DNA from: JANRIC01 sp033765345
GTDB taxonomy: Bacteria; Bacteroidota; Bacteroidia; Cytophagales; Microscillaceae
DNA length: 54,409 nucleotides
Reading direction: 5' to 3'
Assembly (NCBI GenBank): GCA_033765345.1
Contig: JANRIC010000192.1
Location: 1 to 54,409 of the forward strand
The notes beneath the pieces are model-generated. The model searched no databases. It had not been told where the DNA came from and saw only the letters and a program-made list of their open reading frames with translations. The translations under genes and the position numbers were made by a program. How positions within the stretch are numbered: the first letter of the stretch is position 1; every line of letters begins with the position of its first letter. Positions 16,023 to 24,346 of the stretch are shown here, one piece after another.

Positions 16023-17969
16023 TCATTTTGAATTGAGCTGATTTATCTTTTTACGTTTGGTAGCTAGTTTTTTAAATAAACTGGAGGTAATGTCCAGAAA
16101 GTTTCCTTCTGTAATAATTCCTACCAATTTATTTTTAGTTATAACGGGTAAACAGCCGATTTTATGCGTATTCATGATTTCCATAGCTTCAATCACGGTG
16201 GCTTCGGGGGCGATAGAGATCGGATTGGTAATCATCAGGTCTTTGATGGTGCGATTCTCCCGAATTTCATTTTTATACAGATGCGTAAAATACCTCAACA
16301 AACGACGAGCTGTAAGTAAGCCGATCAGCTCGCCCTGATCGTTCTCGATGGGGATATAACGGATATTTTGCCAGTCCATCATATCAGCACTTAACTCAGG
16401 TATTTCATCTTTATGCACCGTAAAAATATCGGTTGTCATAAACTCTTCTACAAGCAAAGAATAAGGTTCCCAGTCTCGGGTTTGATGTACTTCTGCGGGT
16501 TCCCATAGATGTACTGGCAAGCCGTTTTTTTGATTTTGAAGCATCGCACTTACTACGGTATTGATGGCTTCTTCTCGGTTGGTTTCTTTGATCAGTTTTG
16601 AGTATGAACCCAGTATCCAATTAGAACCATTCGTGCCTGTTTCAGATCTTTCTTGGATGATACCCAGATATTTATCTATATCTGTGTGATTGATATTGGC
16701 TTTTTTGAGACCCATTTGGGCAATGGGTATCAGTTCTTTTTGAATCAACTCCGAATCACTGATTACTTTGCCGTGAAGCCAGATAAACTTGGCACTCAGC
16801 CCAACCCTGGCAGCTCGGATAAAATTCGCTTTGGCATCATCAAAATCCAGAATTTTGGTAATATTCGGATAAGCATCCTCAAAGCCGTTCATCAATCCGA
16901 TCCAAAATGCCGAATTAGCCACTTCATCTACAACGGTGGGGCCGGAGGGCAATATCCGATTTTCTATGCGTAGGTGTGGTTTTCCGCTGGTACTAATGCC
17001 ATAACAGGGACGATTCCAACGATAAACCGTTGAGTTGTGTATGTTCAGGGCTCTTAGTCTGGGGGTTTTTTTGTTTTCAAGGCATTCTCTTACGTCTTCG
17101 TCTACCTCAGTGGTGAGTAGTACCTTAAAGCGAACAATATCCTCTTTGTATAAGTCCATGATGGATTGCTTGAGCCAGTCATTGCCAAAAGTAACCCTGG
17201 GGCTGGTGTAGCGCAGATGCTCTCCGGTGATGCGTGTATCTACGGATTGCTGGAATAAGGCGATGCGGGTTTCATTCCAGAGTCTTTTGCCAAAAAGCAT
17301 GGGTGCATTGCTGGAGATAGCCAATACTGGAGCTGCAATGGCTTGAGCGATGTTATATTTACTAACAAACTCCTGGGGTTTGATCTGAAGATGTACCTGA
17401 AAACTGGTATTACAGGCCTCGATCAAGGCAGACTCCTGCTTGATGTTTAGCTCATCCAAACCCGAAATTTTCAATTCATAAGCATTTCCTCTTAATCTAT
17501 TGATGGCTTCAATCAAGGCATAATAACGATCCAAAGGGGTGAGATTCTCAGGCTCGATATCAAAACGACGGATGGTAGGTAAAATACCCGTGAGAATATA
17601 ATCTAGGTCAAAATCCTGGAGTACGAGTTCGAGCTGTTGAAGCAAATCATTCAGTTGATTTTCTAATTGTATAAAACAATCTTTTTGAAAAAGGATAGGT
17701 TCCAGATTGGCTTCCAGATTAAACCTTGCTAGTTCTGTGGTAAAGTTCGGATGGTTTAATCGTTCTAGGATTTCCATGTTGCGGGGAGCGGGTTTGTAGT
17801 GTTCGTCTACCAAGCAGATTTCTTGTTCTGCTCCAATTTTAATTTCTTCGGTTTCAAACCATTCTTCTTCAAGCATACGCTCCAGGGCTTGAATATCTTT
17901 TAATAAAAAACGGGTGAACTGATTGAGTTCCTGCTGATTAGAAGCTACTTTTACGCCTTTGGCCCCCAT
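16023..17969 (-). CDS. GCS2-type glutamate-cysteine ligase-like protein with two CBS domains
   Basis: A 648-residue protein. Residues ~1-500 are a carboxylate-amine ligase of the GCS2 fold: IGAEQEICLVD, FNLEANLEP, TGILPTIRRFD, SFQVHLQ, SSNAPMLFGKRLWNETR and RIENRILPSGPTVVDEVANSAFW. Two CBS domains follow (about 508-562 and 574-630), with (I/V)..LPVI..N.LVGIIT typical of nucleotide-sensing pairs. The enzyme would ligate an amino acid to a carboxylate using ATP, with control by adenine nucleotides. The architecture and a deacylase neighbour match known GCS2-CBS/RimK-like amidoligase clusters; no ATP-grasp RimK gene is visible here. True glutathione synthesis is not proven. Confidence 0.85.
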   Translation of the reverse strand: MGAKGVKVASNQQELNQFTRFLLKDIQALERMLEEEWFETEEIKIGAEQEICLVDEHYKPAPRNMEILERLNHPNFTTELARFNLEANLEPILFQKDCFIQLENQLNDLLQQLELVLQDFDLDYILTGILPTIRRFDIEPENLTPLDRYYALIEAINRLRGNAYELKISGLDELNIKQESALIEACNTSFQVHLQIKPQEFVSKYNIAQAIAAPVLAISSNAPMLFGKRLWNETRIALFQQSVDTRITGEHLRYTSPRVTFGNDWLKQSIMDLYKEDIVRFKVLLTTEVDEDVRECLENKKTPRLRALNIHNSTVYRWNRPCYGISTSGKPHLRIENRILPSGPTVVDEVANSAFWIGLMNGFEDAYPNITKILDFDDAKANFIRAARVGLSAKFIWLHGKVISDSELIQKELIPIAQMGLKKANINHTDIDKYLGIIQERSETGTNGSNWILGSYSKLIKETNREEAINTVVSAMLQNQKNGLPVHLWEPAEVHQTRDWEPYSLLVEEFMTTDIFTVHKDEIPELSADMMDWQNIRYIPIENDQGELIGLLTARRLLRYFTHLYKNEIRENRTIKDLMITNPISIAPEATVIEAMEIMNTHKIGCLPVITKNKLVGIITEGNFLDITSSLFKKLATKRKKINQLNSK

Positions 17970-18080
17970 GTTCGAGTATATTGATTTAGGTGAATATCTT
18001 TATTCCATGATTGCAATATAGTCAAATATATGATTTCAAAAAATTAATCTGTTAAGTAAGGAACTTTGTAGGAAATCTAT

Positions 18081-19790
18081 TCAAACACTCATCATAAAAT
18101 TGACCAGATTAGCTCCTTTTTCCAGTTGGAGTTTTTTTCGGAGGCGGTAGCGTGTCACGCGCAAACTATCCTGTGAAATTCCGAGGATGGTTGCCATATC
18201 CTGAGAATTGAGATTGAGCTTAAACAAAGCACAGAGCTTAAGCTCTCCGGAGGTAAGGTCGGGTACTTTCTCCTGTAGCTTATTGAAGAAATCTTTGTGT
18301 ACCTGCTCAAATATCTTCTTAAAATCATCCCAGTCTTTGTCTAAGGCAAAGCTATAGGAAATAAGGTTTTGAAGTTGGTGGATTTCTTTGAGGTGACTTT
18401 GTGAGTTGTTTTGGATTTGATCCAGTTTGTCTTTTAGATCGAGAAGTACTTCATTTTTTTGGATGATATGTAATGCCCTGGTAGTCAATTCTTTGTTTCT
18501 GGACTCCAATTCGAGTACGAGTTGTTGTTCTTTGAGTTGGGCATTTTGTAGCTCTACTTGGGTGAGTTCGTGTTCAGTTTCATAGATTTTTTGATTTCGC
18601 TCTATCAGTTCGCGGTTTTTTCGAATTTTGATTCTTTGCTGGGCAAAAATAATCCAGCCTAAAATTAAGAGAATTGCAATTCCGCTTACAAAAAAATAGG
18701 TCAGGATGGTATTAAAAAGATTTTTTTGAGCCAGAATTTCGATTTCCTTTTCTTTTTCTTGAGTTTCGTAGAACGTTTGCATTTGTGCTATTTTAAGAGC
18801 ACTTTCTTCGGTGTAGATTTCTTGATACAGCTCATAAGAAGCATCCAGGTATTGATGTGCAAGGGTATAATCTTCCATCAGGGCATAGGTTTTGGCCAAA
18901 TCTTTGAGGGCACTGCGGGTTTGGTATTTATTTTTAAGTTTTTTGCCGAGTTCATAAGATTGAAAAGTATACACAAGGGCTTGTTTAAAATCATTCCGTT
19001 TGCGAAACACGTCCCCCAGGTTGTTATAATCATTGATCATCGCAGTGAGGTTATTATTTTTTTTGTTGTATTGATAGGATTTAAGGAAATAAGCGTGGGC
19101 TTTTTCATAATCGGCCAGGTCTTCATAAACACTTCCGATATTCTCATAAATGAGTGCTACCCCGGATTCATCCCGAAGATTTTGATAAATTTTAAGGGCT
19201 TTGTTTTGATAAGCCAGTGCTTGTTTGTAATCGCTTTTTTTCTCAAACACGTGTCCGATATATCCATAGGTTTCTGCTTGCCCTGGAAGATTTTTTTGCT
19301 CCTGATAGATTTTAAGAGATTTTTGATAATTGTCAAAAGCATCATTGATTCGGGTTGAGTAATAAAAAGCTCGGCCTAATAGGTTATAGGTTTTTGCCAG
19401 ACCCTGCCAGTCAAAATTGCTTTGATAGATTCGAATGGCATTTAAATAATATTTGATGGATTGCGGGTAATTGCCCTGGTTAAAAAAGTATAAACCAATA
19501 TTTTGACAACTTCGGGCAATACCCAATAAATAATTTCTTTTACGAGATTCTTTCAAGGCATCCAAACTGTTTTTAAAGGCTAATTCTGGAGATGAGTTGA
19601 GGCGAAGCTCTGCCAATTGATTCAACAAATCAATTTGAGAAATCCCTTTTTCAGTGACATATATTAAATTCTCTAGGCTGTCAATCCGAATACTTAGATC
19701 GTGGGGAATATGAGCCTGGTTTTGGGCATAAACTTTACAGTTAACTCCAAAAATAATAAACCCAAGCAATATACATACAATCCACTTCAC
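18081..19790 (-). CDS. TPR sensor-like membrane protein with C-terminal LuxR-type HTH
   Basis: A 569-residue protein that starts at GTG 19790; no ATG is suitably placed. It has a signal peptide (CILLGFIIFGVNCKVYAQ), about seven TPRs (residues ~45-330) and one transmembrane helix (~362-382). A coiled coil follows (~385-480), then a HTH at ~512-555 (LTSGELKLCALFKLNLNS..., then ILGISQDSLRVTRYRLRKKL). This is the common Bacteroidota layout in which periplasmic TPRs sense a partner and a cytoplasmic HTH binds DNA or transmits the signal. The target is unknown. Neighbours on the same strand are the GCS2 operon downstream and the SIMPL gene upstream. Confidence 0.88.
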   Translation of the reverse strand: MKWIVCILLGFIIFGVNCKVYAQNQAHIPHDLSIRIDSLENLIYVTEKGISQIDLLNQLAELRLNSSPELAFKNSLDALKESRKRNYLLGIARSCQNIGLYFFNQGNYPQSIKYYLNAIRIYQSNFDWQGLAKTYNLLGRAFYYSTRINDAFDNYQKSLKIYQEQKNLPGQAETYGYIGHVFEKKSDYKQALAYQNKALKIYQNLRDESGVALIYENIGSVYEDLADYEKAHAYFLKSYQYNKKNNNLTAMINDYNNLGDVFRKRNDFKQALVYTFQSYELGKKLKNKYQTRSALKDLAKTYALMEDYTLAHQYLDASYELYQEIYTEESALKIAQMQTFYETQEKEKEIEILAQKNLFNTILTYFFVSGIAILLILGWIIFAQQRIKIRKNRELIERNQKIYETEHELTQVELQNAQLKEQQLVLELESRNKELTTRALHIIQKNEVLLDLKDKLDQIQNNSQSHLKEIHQLQNLISYSFALDKDWDDFKKIFEQVHKDFFNKLQEKVPDLTSGELKLCALFKLNLNSQDMATILGISQDSLRVTRYRLRKKLQLEKGANLVNFMMSV

Positions 19791-19976
19791 GCTGTTTAAT
19801 TAGCTAATTCTGTGTTTTACAATCAAACTTCATCAAAAATAAGCGCAGATTGCTAAAATAAAGGCTGAGGGACTTTATCGAATTATTATTTTTACAGCAG
19901 CGTTTAGCGGATATTGGGGATTTACCAGATAAATTATTTTCAAAAAAATATTTCTTGGGGGGATAAAAAGGAATAA

Positions 19977-20014
19977 ATCCTTTGACGTAGGATAACTATA
20001 CCACGTCAAAGGAT
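19977..20014. terminator. 12-bp perfect inverted repeat downstream of the SIMPL gene
   Basis: ATCCTTTGACGT (19977-19988) pairs perfectly with 20003-20014 around a 14-base loop. It lies just beyond the stop of the minus-strand SIMPL gene and could terminate it, although no clear U-tract follows. Its right arm forms part of the adjacent 13-bp direct repeat. Confidence 0.5.
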
Positions 20015-20043
20015 AGAGTCAAAGGATAGAGTCAAAGGATAGA
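20005..20043. repeat. three copies of 13-bp repeat GTCAAAGGATAGA
   Basis: Perfect head-to-tail copies occupy 20005-20017, 20018-20030 and 20031-20043, just before the stop of the SIMPL gene at 20050. The first copy shares its start with the right arm of the inverted repeat at 19977-20014. Confidence 0.93.
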
Positions 20044-20049
20044 AGTATG

Positions 20050-20910
20050 CTAAAATGCAAATTTTACTCTCGTACTGATGTTGATTTCTACATCACCGTC
20101 AGTTAATAAACCTCCAAACATTCCCTGGAAAAGATTCTTAAATTCGTTTCCATAAATCTGAGAAAGCATGTCAGTACCTAGAGGGCTTTCAGTAACAGAC
20201 ATCAAGTTACCCAATGGTCTGTTTTCGGATTTGGCAATGTATTGTGCTTTGGTGCGTGCATCCTGGATGGCTTCGGTAAGTAATTCTTTTTCTACTTTTG
20301 TGCGAGTAGCCGGAGAAACCTCAGCCTTAAACAAACGCCAATTGTCGAGCTGTGGTTGTGTAAGGGTATCGAGGATTTTTTCAATCTCGCCTTGTCTGCT
20401 TCCCGGAATAATAAAAAGAAGGCTTAATTTATCACCTGAATTGTACAGTCCTTCTCCCAAAAGGCTTTTATTGTCTTTGATGATAGAAGGATCGATGCCT
20501 AAGGCACGGCTCAACTGATCAATAATTTTAGCTCGTTTTTCTTTGGGATCCTCCTCAATTTCTTCGGTGTAATCGTTGTTGTAATCATTATGATACACAG
20601 GTTCTTTTACAGGCTCATAATCAAGGGGTTCAACTTCCTCGTTTTTCTTTTTTTTCTTCTTGGATTTGTTATCTTCTTCTACTTCCGGAGTCGGCTCTTC
20701 GGTAGTTTCTTCTTCGTATTCGTTAGGAGTAACATAATCATAGTTGTCATAATCATAGGTATAAAGGGGAATTTCTAAACTGTAAGTTAGCGTTTCGGGT
20801 TTTAGCTTGCGAGAAGCTTTGCCTTCTACTTCAATGAAGTTGTTTTGGGCGTATGCAGAAGCCGGTACAAGCCATAAAATCAGAAATAGATGGATTAGGA
20901 AAGTTTTCAT
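20050..20910 (-). CDS. exported SIMPL-domain (DUF541) protein with charged insert
   Basis: A 286-residue protein with a signal peptide (FLILWLVPASAYAQ). The start EVEGKASRKLKPETLTYSLEI and the C-terminal part match the SIMPL/DUF541 periplasmic family: DARTKAQYIAKSENRPLGNL, then INISTRVKFAF. The two parts are separated by about 65 residues rich in Glu, Asp, Lys and Asn/Tyr, including an eight-residue run that is almost all Lys; this insert is not part of the usual domain. Function is unknown; family members are linked to envelope stress. It is a single-gene unit on the minus strand. Confidence 0.83.
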   Translation of the reverse strand: MKTFLIHLFLILWLVPASAYAQNNFIEVEGKASRKLKPETLTYSLEIPLYTYDYDNYDYVTPNEYEEETTEEPTPEVEEDNKSKKKKKKNEEVEPLDYEPVKEPVYHNDYNNDYTEEIEEDPKEKRAKIIDQLSRALGIDPSIIKDNKSLLGEGLYNSGDKLSLLFIIPGSRQGEIEKILDTLTQPQLDNWRLFKAEVSPATRTKVEKELLTEAIQDARTKAQYIAKSENRPLGNLMSVTESPLGTDMLSQIYGNEFKNLFQGMFGGLLTDGDVEINISTRVKFAF

Positions 20911-21067
20911 AAGGGCTTTTTTTAAAAGGTAATTTTTTTGGTGTGAAGTTAGGGTTTTTGTACTTGATCACCAAATAAAACTGGATGAAAGATTTGAACG
21001 TGTTTTCAATAGGTTCTTAGGTTCAATTTAGCTAATTTTAAGTGCTTAAACTTTAAAGCTTAAATAC

Positions 21068-21445
21068 ATGAAAAAATTACTCTTGTCCGTATTATTCCTT
21101 ACTTTGGCAGCCGTACAGTTACAGGCTCAAGAATGTAAATTTAGCTTCGTAGGGACTTTGGCCCAGCAAAAAATCACCATGTGTTTTTATCCTGATGCCA
21201 ATGACGGCTCTGTGCAGGGACATTACTTTTATGGGGATGGCACCAAAGGAAATCTGAACTTCACCGGAACAGCCGTCAGACAAGCCGACGGCTCTTATCG
21301 CCAAAATCTGGAAGAAAGAAATGCAGGCGGCGAAGTAACTGGTTATTTTGTCGGTGTTTTGAAAAGCGGACTGATGACTGGTACCTGGACCAGTACCGAC
21401 GGTAAACGCAGCTACAAATACCAGATGAAAATGGTTAAGAATTAA
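21068..21445 (+). CDS. small secreted protein of unknown function
   Basis: A 125-residue protein with a signal peptide (KLLLSVLFLTLAAVQLQAQ). The mature ~105 residues look all-beta, with alternating strands and Gly turns: GHYFYGDGTKGNLNFTG, then GVLKSGLMTGTWTSTDGKRSYKYQM. This resembles small beta-sandwich periplasmic proteins of Bacteroidota, but I recognise no named family. A single Cys lies near the mature N-terminus (QECKFSF). Confidence 0.72.
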   Translation: MKKLLLSVLFLTLAAVQLQAQECKFSFVGTLAQQKITMCFYPDANDGSVQGHYFYGDGTKGNLNFTGTAVRQADGSYRQNLEERNAGGEVTGYFVGVLKSGLMTGTWTSTDGKRSYKYQMKMVKN

Positions 21446-21469
21446 AAGCTATTGAACTTATTTTTTAAT

Positions 21470-21501
21470 TTACAATAGTTCAAAAAATTGAACTATTGTA
21501 A
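21470..21501. promoter_or_regulatory. 14-bp perfect hairpin upstream of the HEPN cassette
   Basis: TTACAATAGTTCAA (21470-21483) is the exact inverse of 21488-21501, with a four-A loop. A related CTATTGAACT also occurs at about 21450. No T-tract follows, so it is not a classic terminator. It lies 40 bases upstream of ATG 21542 and could be an operator or an RNA structure. Confidence 0.7.
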
Positions 21502-21541
21502 GTCTATACCCAAAAAAATAAACCAAGCCCCAATAAAGTTT

Positions 21542-22060
21542 ATGAATCCCAACGAACATATCACCTGGATGCATGAAAAGTACAAAGAAATGTTTGTGCA
21601 AATTCTTAATGAAGCAGCTTTGCTCGAGGATAAAATCGATGAACTCATCACCGTATGTTTTTTTGAACACACAGCAATTAAATGGGATTTTGTAGACATC
21701 ATCCTGGGAGATATGCTTTTGAGTCAAAAAATACTCAAACTGCAAAGAACGCTTAAAACCCTGCATCTTGAAGTCTTTCAGGAATTCCAGCAGCAGAATA
21801 TCGCCAAAAGATTCAATAAAATCCGAAAATTACGCAATATTTTCGCACATTCTGTACTCGATACCTCTCCAGAATATACAGCCAAAAAACACCTTCACGA
21901 AATAGCCTTGTTTAATTTTCGGTACAATCCACCACACGCACAGATCATTTTTGAAGAATTTGACAAACAAATCACTGATGCCAAAGAAATCTGTAAAATT
22001 TTGGAAAACTACTGCCTCCAAATTCGTAATAAAGCCCATACACGTACAAATTCTGTTTGA
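21542..22060 (+). CDS. HEPN-like protein with RNxxxH motif (putative RNase)
   Basis: A 172-residue, almost entirely helical protein. R98-N99-I-F-A-H103 fits the RNxxxH/RX4H catalytic signature of HEPN ribonucleases, and the size and helical layout also fit. There is no signal peptide or membrane segment. I start at ATG 21542; the upstream open frame begins only at TTG in the hairpin. The next gene starts 9 bases after its stop, followed by an overlapping AbiEii-type nucleotidyltransferase. This context is typical of toxin-antitoxin or abortive-infection units. The Tyr of the RX4HXY form that is AMPylated in HEPN-MNT systems is absent (Val105). The HEPN call rests on the motif and size only. 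Confidence 0.62.
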   Translation: MNPNEHITWMHEKYKEMFVQILNEAALLEDKIDELITVCFFEHTAIKWDFVDIILGDMLLSQKILKLQRTLKTLHLEVFQEFQQQNIAKRFNKIRKLRNIFAHSVLDTSPEYTAKKHLHEIALFNFRYNPPHAQIIFEEFDKQITDAKEICKILENYCLQIRNKAHTRTNSV

Positions 22061-22069
22061 TTTTTACTT

Positions 22070-22738
22070 ATGAACATGTATGAGGGTATTTTTGAAGCGC
22101 ATATCAGCATGAAGCCTTTATCAAAAGATCAGGCTGTATTTTTTGCTGAGTTTTGTCAGACACATCGCTGCAAAGCTATTCAAATTGTATTAGCCAGGGG
22201 AATAAACCCAGTACAGCCTATGTCTTGCTCCAGGCATCAGGGTACTTTGCCTTCAGTGCTTGAAGAAGTCAAAGCACTGGCTCAAGAGATGGAAAAATCC
22301 GGATTTGAGGTAAAACGCTTGAAGATTGAAGCTTCCCCTCAAAACAAAGATATTCCGCACAATCTGGAGGAGGCGCTGACACACCCCGCCCAAAATTATT
22401 TCGAGCATCACTGGAAAATATTGCTTTCCGACAAGCCTTCCCAAGAACTGCTGAACTTATGCGAACGGTTTCAGGCTCATTTTTCTAAAAATGCCTTCAA
22501 AAAGCAGGAAGATCATCAGTCTGAGCATTTTATCACCCTTCGCCTTTATGGGCAGGGATTGCAGGAAACCCAAAAAATATGCCAGGATTTTGAAATAACA
22601 CTACAGGCTCAAGGCATTCCTGTTTTGCAACAAATCACCGAATATTGTGTCTATGATGATTATCTGGCTTTGGATGATCACTGGCTGACCGCTGCAAGCC
22701 CTTGTATACAATGCACCAAGCCCTGCACTTATGAATAA
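22070..22738 (+). CDS. conserved hypothetical protein of the HEPN/AbiEii cassette
   Basis: A 222-residue cytoplasmic protein with an apparent two-part layout. The N-terminal half has GIFEAHISMKPL, QPMSCSRHQGTL and GFEVKRLKIEASPQN. The second half starts at YFEHHWKILL and ends with a short Cys motif (PCIQCTKPC). From memory it resembles an unnamed family found next to AbiEii-like nucleotidyltransferases in other phyla, with a similar 'FEHH.K' block. It starts 9 bases after the HEPN-like gene and overlaps the nucleotidyltransferase by 8 bases, which implies translational coupling. ATG 22076 is an alternative start. No enzymatic motif is recognised. Confidence 0.75.
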   Translation: MNMYEGIFEAHISMKPLSKDQAVFFAEFCQTHRCKAIQIVLARGINPVQPMSCSRHQGTLPSVLEEVKALAQEMEKSGFEVKRLKIEASPQNKDIPHNLEEALTHPAQNYFEHHWKILLSDKPSQELLNLCERFQAHFSKNAFKKQEDHQSEHFITLRLYGQGLQETQKICQDFEITLQAQGIPVLQQITEYCVYDDYLALDDHWLTAASPCIQCTKPCTYE

Positions 22739-23582
22739 ATTGCTCAAAATTTTACAAGAAAAAGCCGACTTAGAGGAAATTGACTTGCAGGAATTGCTCC
22801 GACTTTATGCTTTGGAAATGCTTCTGAGCCGCCTGACACACCTGCCAGCATCCAAGGAACTGATCGTCAGAGGAAGCCTGATTACCCGGTTTTGGGCATA
22901 TCCCAAGCACTTCCGCACAGTGCAAGACCTGGATTTTGTGCTCGATGAACCTCTGAACGAAATAAAAGGTAATAAAATCATTCAGGATATTTTGAAAATA
23001 GAAATGGACGATTTGCTCAAACCTTTGGGGGGCTTTCAAGTCACAAAAATATGGGAAGAAACCGATCTGCCAGCCTTGCGCTTCAAGATACCCGTAGAGC
23101 TCTGCACCCACACGTTTCAGGTACAATTGGATATGGCATTTAATGACCCCATTGTTCCTCCGGCTGTATTCCGTGAATATACAGATTTGTGCGGTCATAA
23201 AATATGGATACGAACTATTCTGCCTGAACTTGCCTGCGCCTGGAAAATACACGGTTTGTTTGAATACTGGAACAAAGGCAATAGATGGCAAGCCAAAACA
23301 TTGTACGATATCTTTTTAATCCTCGATACACAAGATGTGAATAAAGACTTTCTTAAACAAGCCATTCAAGTAGCATTTGAAGACCGAAAAACCCCGTTTG
23401 AAGTCTATAAAAGAATCCTAGACGGACAATTCGGGCAAAGTAAAGGCACCAAAAAAGCCTGGGAAAAATGGAGGTTGAGCTACGGTGGGAAAATCCCTTA
23501 TCTTGATTATCAGCCGCTATTGCTCAAAATACGGGATTTCTTGGATGAAATCTTTATCCAGCTTATCGCAGAATCCCAATAA
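22731..23582 (+). CDS. AbiEii/AbiGii-type nucleotidyltransferase
   Basis: A 283-residue protein of the AbiEii (DUF1814) nucleotidyltransferase family. Family blocks are VRGSLITRFW (residues 46-55), R.VQDLDF with the metal-binding pair Asp66/Asp68, VQLDMAF with a third acid at Asp134, ACAWKIHGL (Lys172), and RWQAKTLYDIFLIL (Asp193). In type IV toxin-antitoxin systems AbiEii modifies tRNA or other targets, while related MNT proteins AMPylate and silence HEPN toxins. No AbiEi-like winged-helix antitoxin is nearby. It overlaps the preceding gene by 8 bases and closes a three-gene cassette with the HEPN-like protein. Confidence 0.82.
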   Translation: MNKLLKILQEKADLEEIDLQELLRLYALEMLLSRLTHLPASKELIVRGSLITRFWAYPKHFRTVQDLDFVLDEPLNEIKGNKIIQDILKIEMDDLLKPLGGFQVTKIWEETDLPALRFKIPVELCTHTFQVQLDMAFNDPIVPPAVFREYTDLCGHKIWIRTILPELACAWKIHGLFEYWNKGNRWQAKTLYDIFLILDTQDVNKDFLKQAIQVAFEDRKTPFEVYKRILDGQFGQSKGTKKAWEKWRLSYGGKIPYLDYQPLLLKIRDFLDEIFIQLIAESQ

Positions 23583-23791
23583 ATACCCTACCCTGAAAAT
23601 AATTGTATGAAAAAATAAGGAATTATTCATAAAAAATAATTATCTTTACAAAATCTAATAGAAAATTATTTGTTTGCAAAGTCATCTTAAAGTATACATC
23701 CAATTTTATCCCCACATTTAATTGTATTTATTCCTGGAATTTACTCTTGCTACAAAAGTTTTTTATTTGTTCACTTATTATTATTTTTAAC

Positions 23792-24133
23792 ATGAATATT
23801 TTTGTAGCAAAATTAAATTTCAAGACCGAAGAGTCTACTTTGAGAGAATTGTTTGAAGAATACGGAGAAGTTGATTCCGTTAAAATTATTATGGATCACT
23901 ATACCGGCAAATCAAAAGGATTTGGTTTCGTAGAAATGCCTGATGATGATGAAGCACGTCAAGCAATTACTGAATTAGAAGAATACGAATTGGATGGTAA
24001 TACCATCGTAGTAAAAAAAGCACGTCCAAAAGAAAGCTCCAGCTCAGGTGGGGGTGGTTCTAACAACCGTAACTTCAATAAAGGGGGCAATAACGGCGGT
24101 AATGGTAATAAAGGCTGGAATAATCGCTATTAA
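23792..24133 (+). CDS. RRM RNA-binding protein
   Basis: A 113-residue protein with one RNA recognition motif: RNP2 is IFVAKL (3-8) and RNP1 is KGFGFVEM (42-49). A Ser/Gly/Asn-rich tail follows and ends GWNNRY. Small RRM proteins of this type are common in Bacteroidota and cyanobacteria and often respond to cold. The start is ATG 23792; an upstream reading uses TTG 23747 and adds an unlikely hydrophobic extension. The AT-rich region before it (23583-23791) could be a long structured leader. A 15-bp stem terminator follows. Confidence 0.92.
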   Translation: MNIFVAKLNFKTEESTLRELFEEYGEVDSVKIIMDHYTGKSKGFGFVEMPDDDEARQAITELEEYELDGNTIVVKKARPKESSSSGGGGSNNRNFNKGGNNGGNGNKGWNNRY

Positions 24134-24173
24134 TTCCTTTCAATTGAATTTTTAAAAATAGCATTTTGAATAT

Positions 24174-24208
24174 AAAGCTATCATTTTGATCTTCAAAATG
24201 ATAGCTTT
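24174..24208. terminator. terminator after the RRM gene
   Basis: A perfect 15-bp stem (24174-24188 with 24194-24208) has a 5-base loop. It ends in TTT only, so it is stem-strong but U-poor. Confidence 0.75.
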
Positions 24209-24346
24209 ACTGCTTTAGACTTCACCTTCCTCAATCACACATTTTACAATTTCCTAATTATTTCTTAATCATATTTCCTTTCAAATTTTTTACATTGTTG
24301 ATGAATTATACTATTCATCTTAAACCTCCATTTTCCATACACAATT

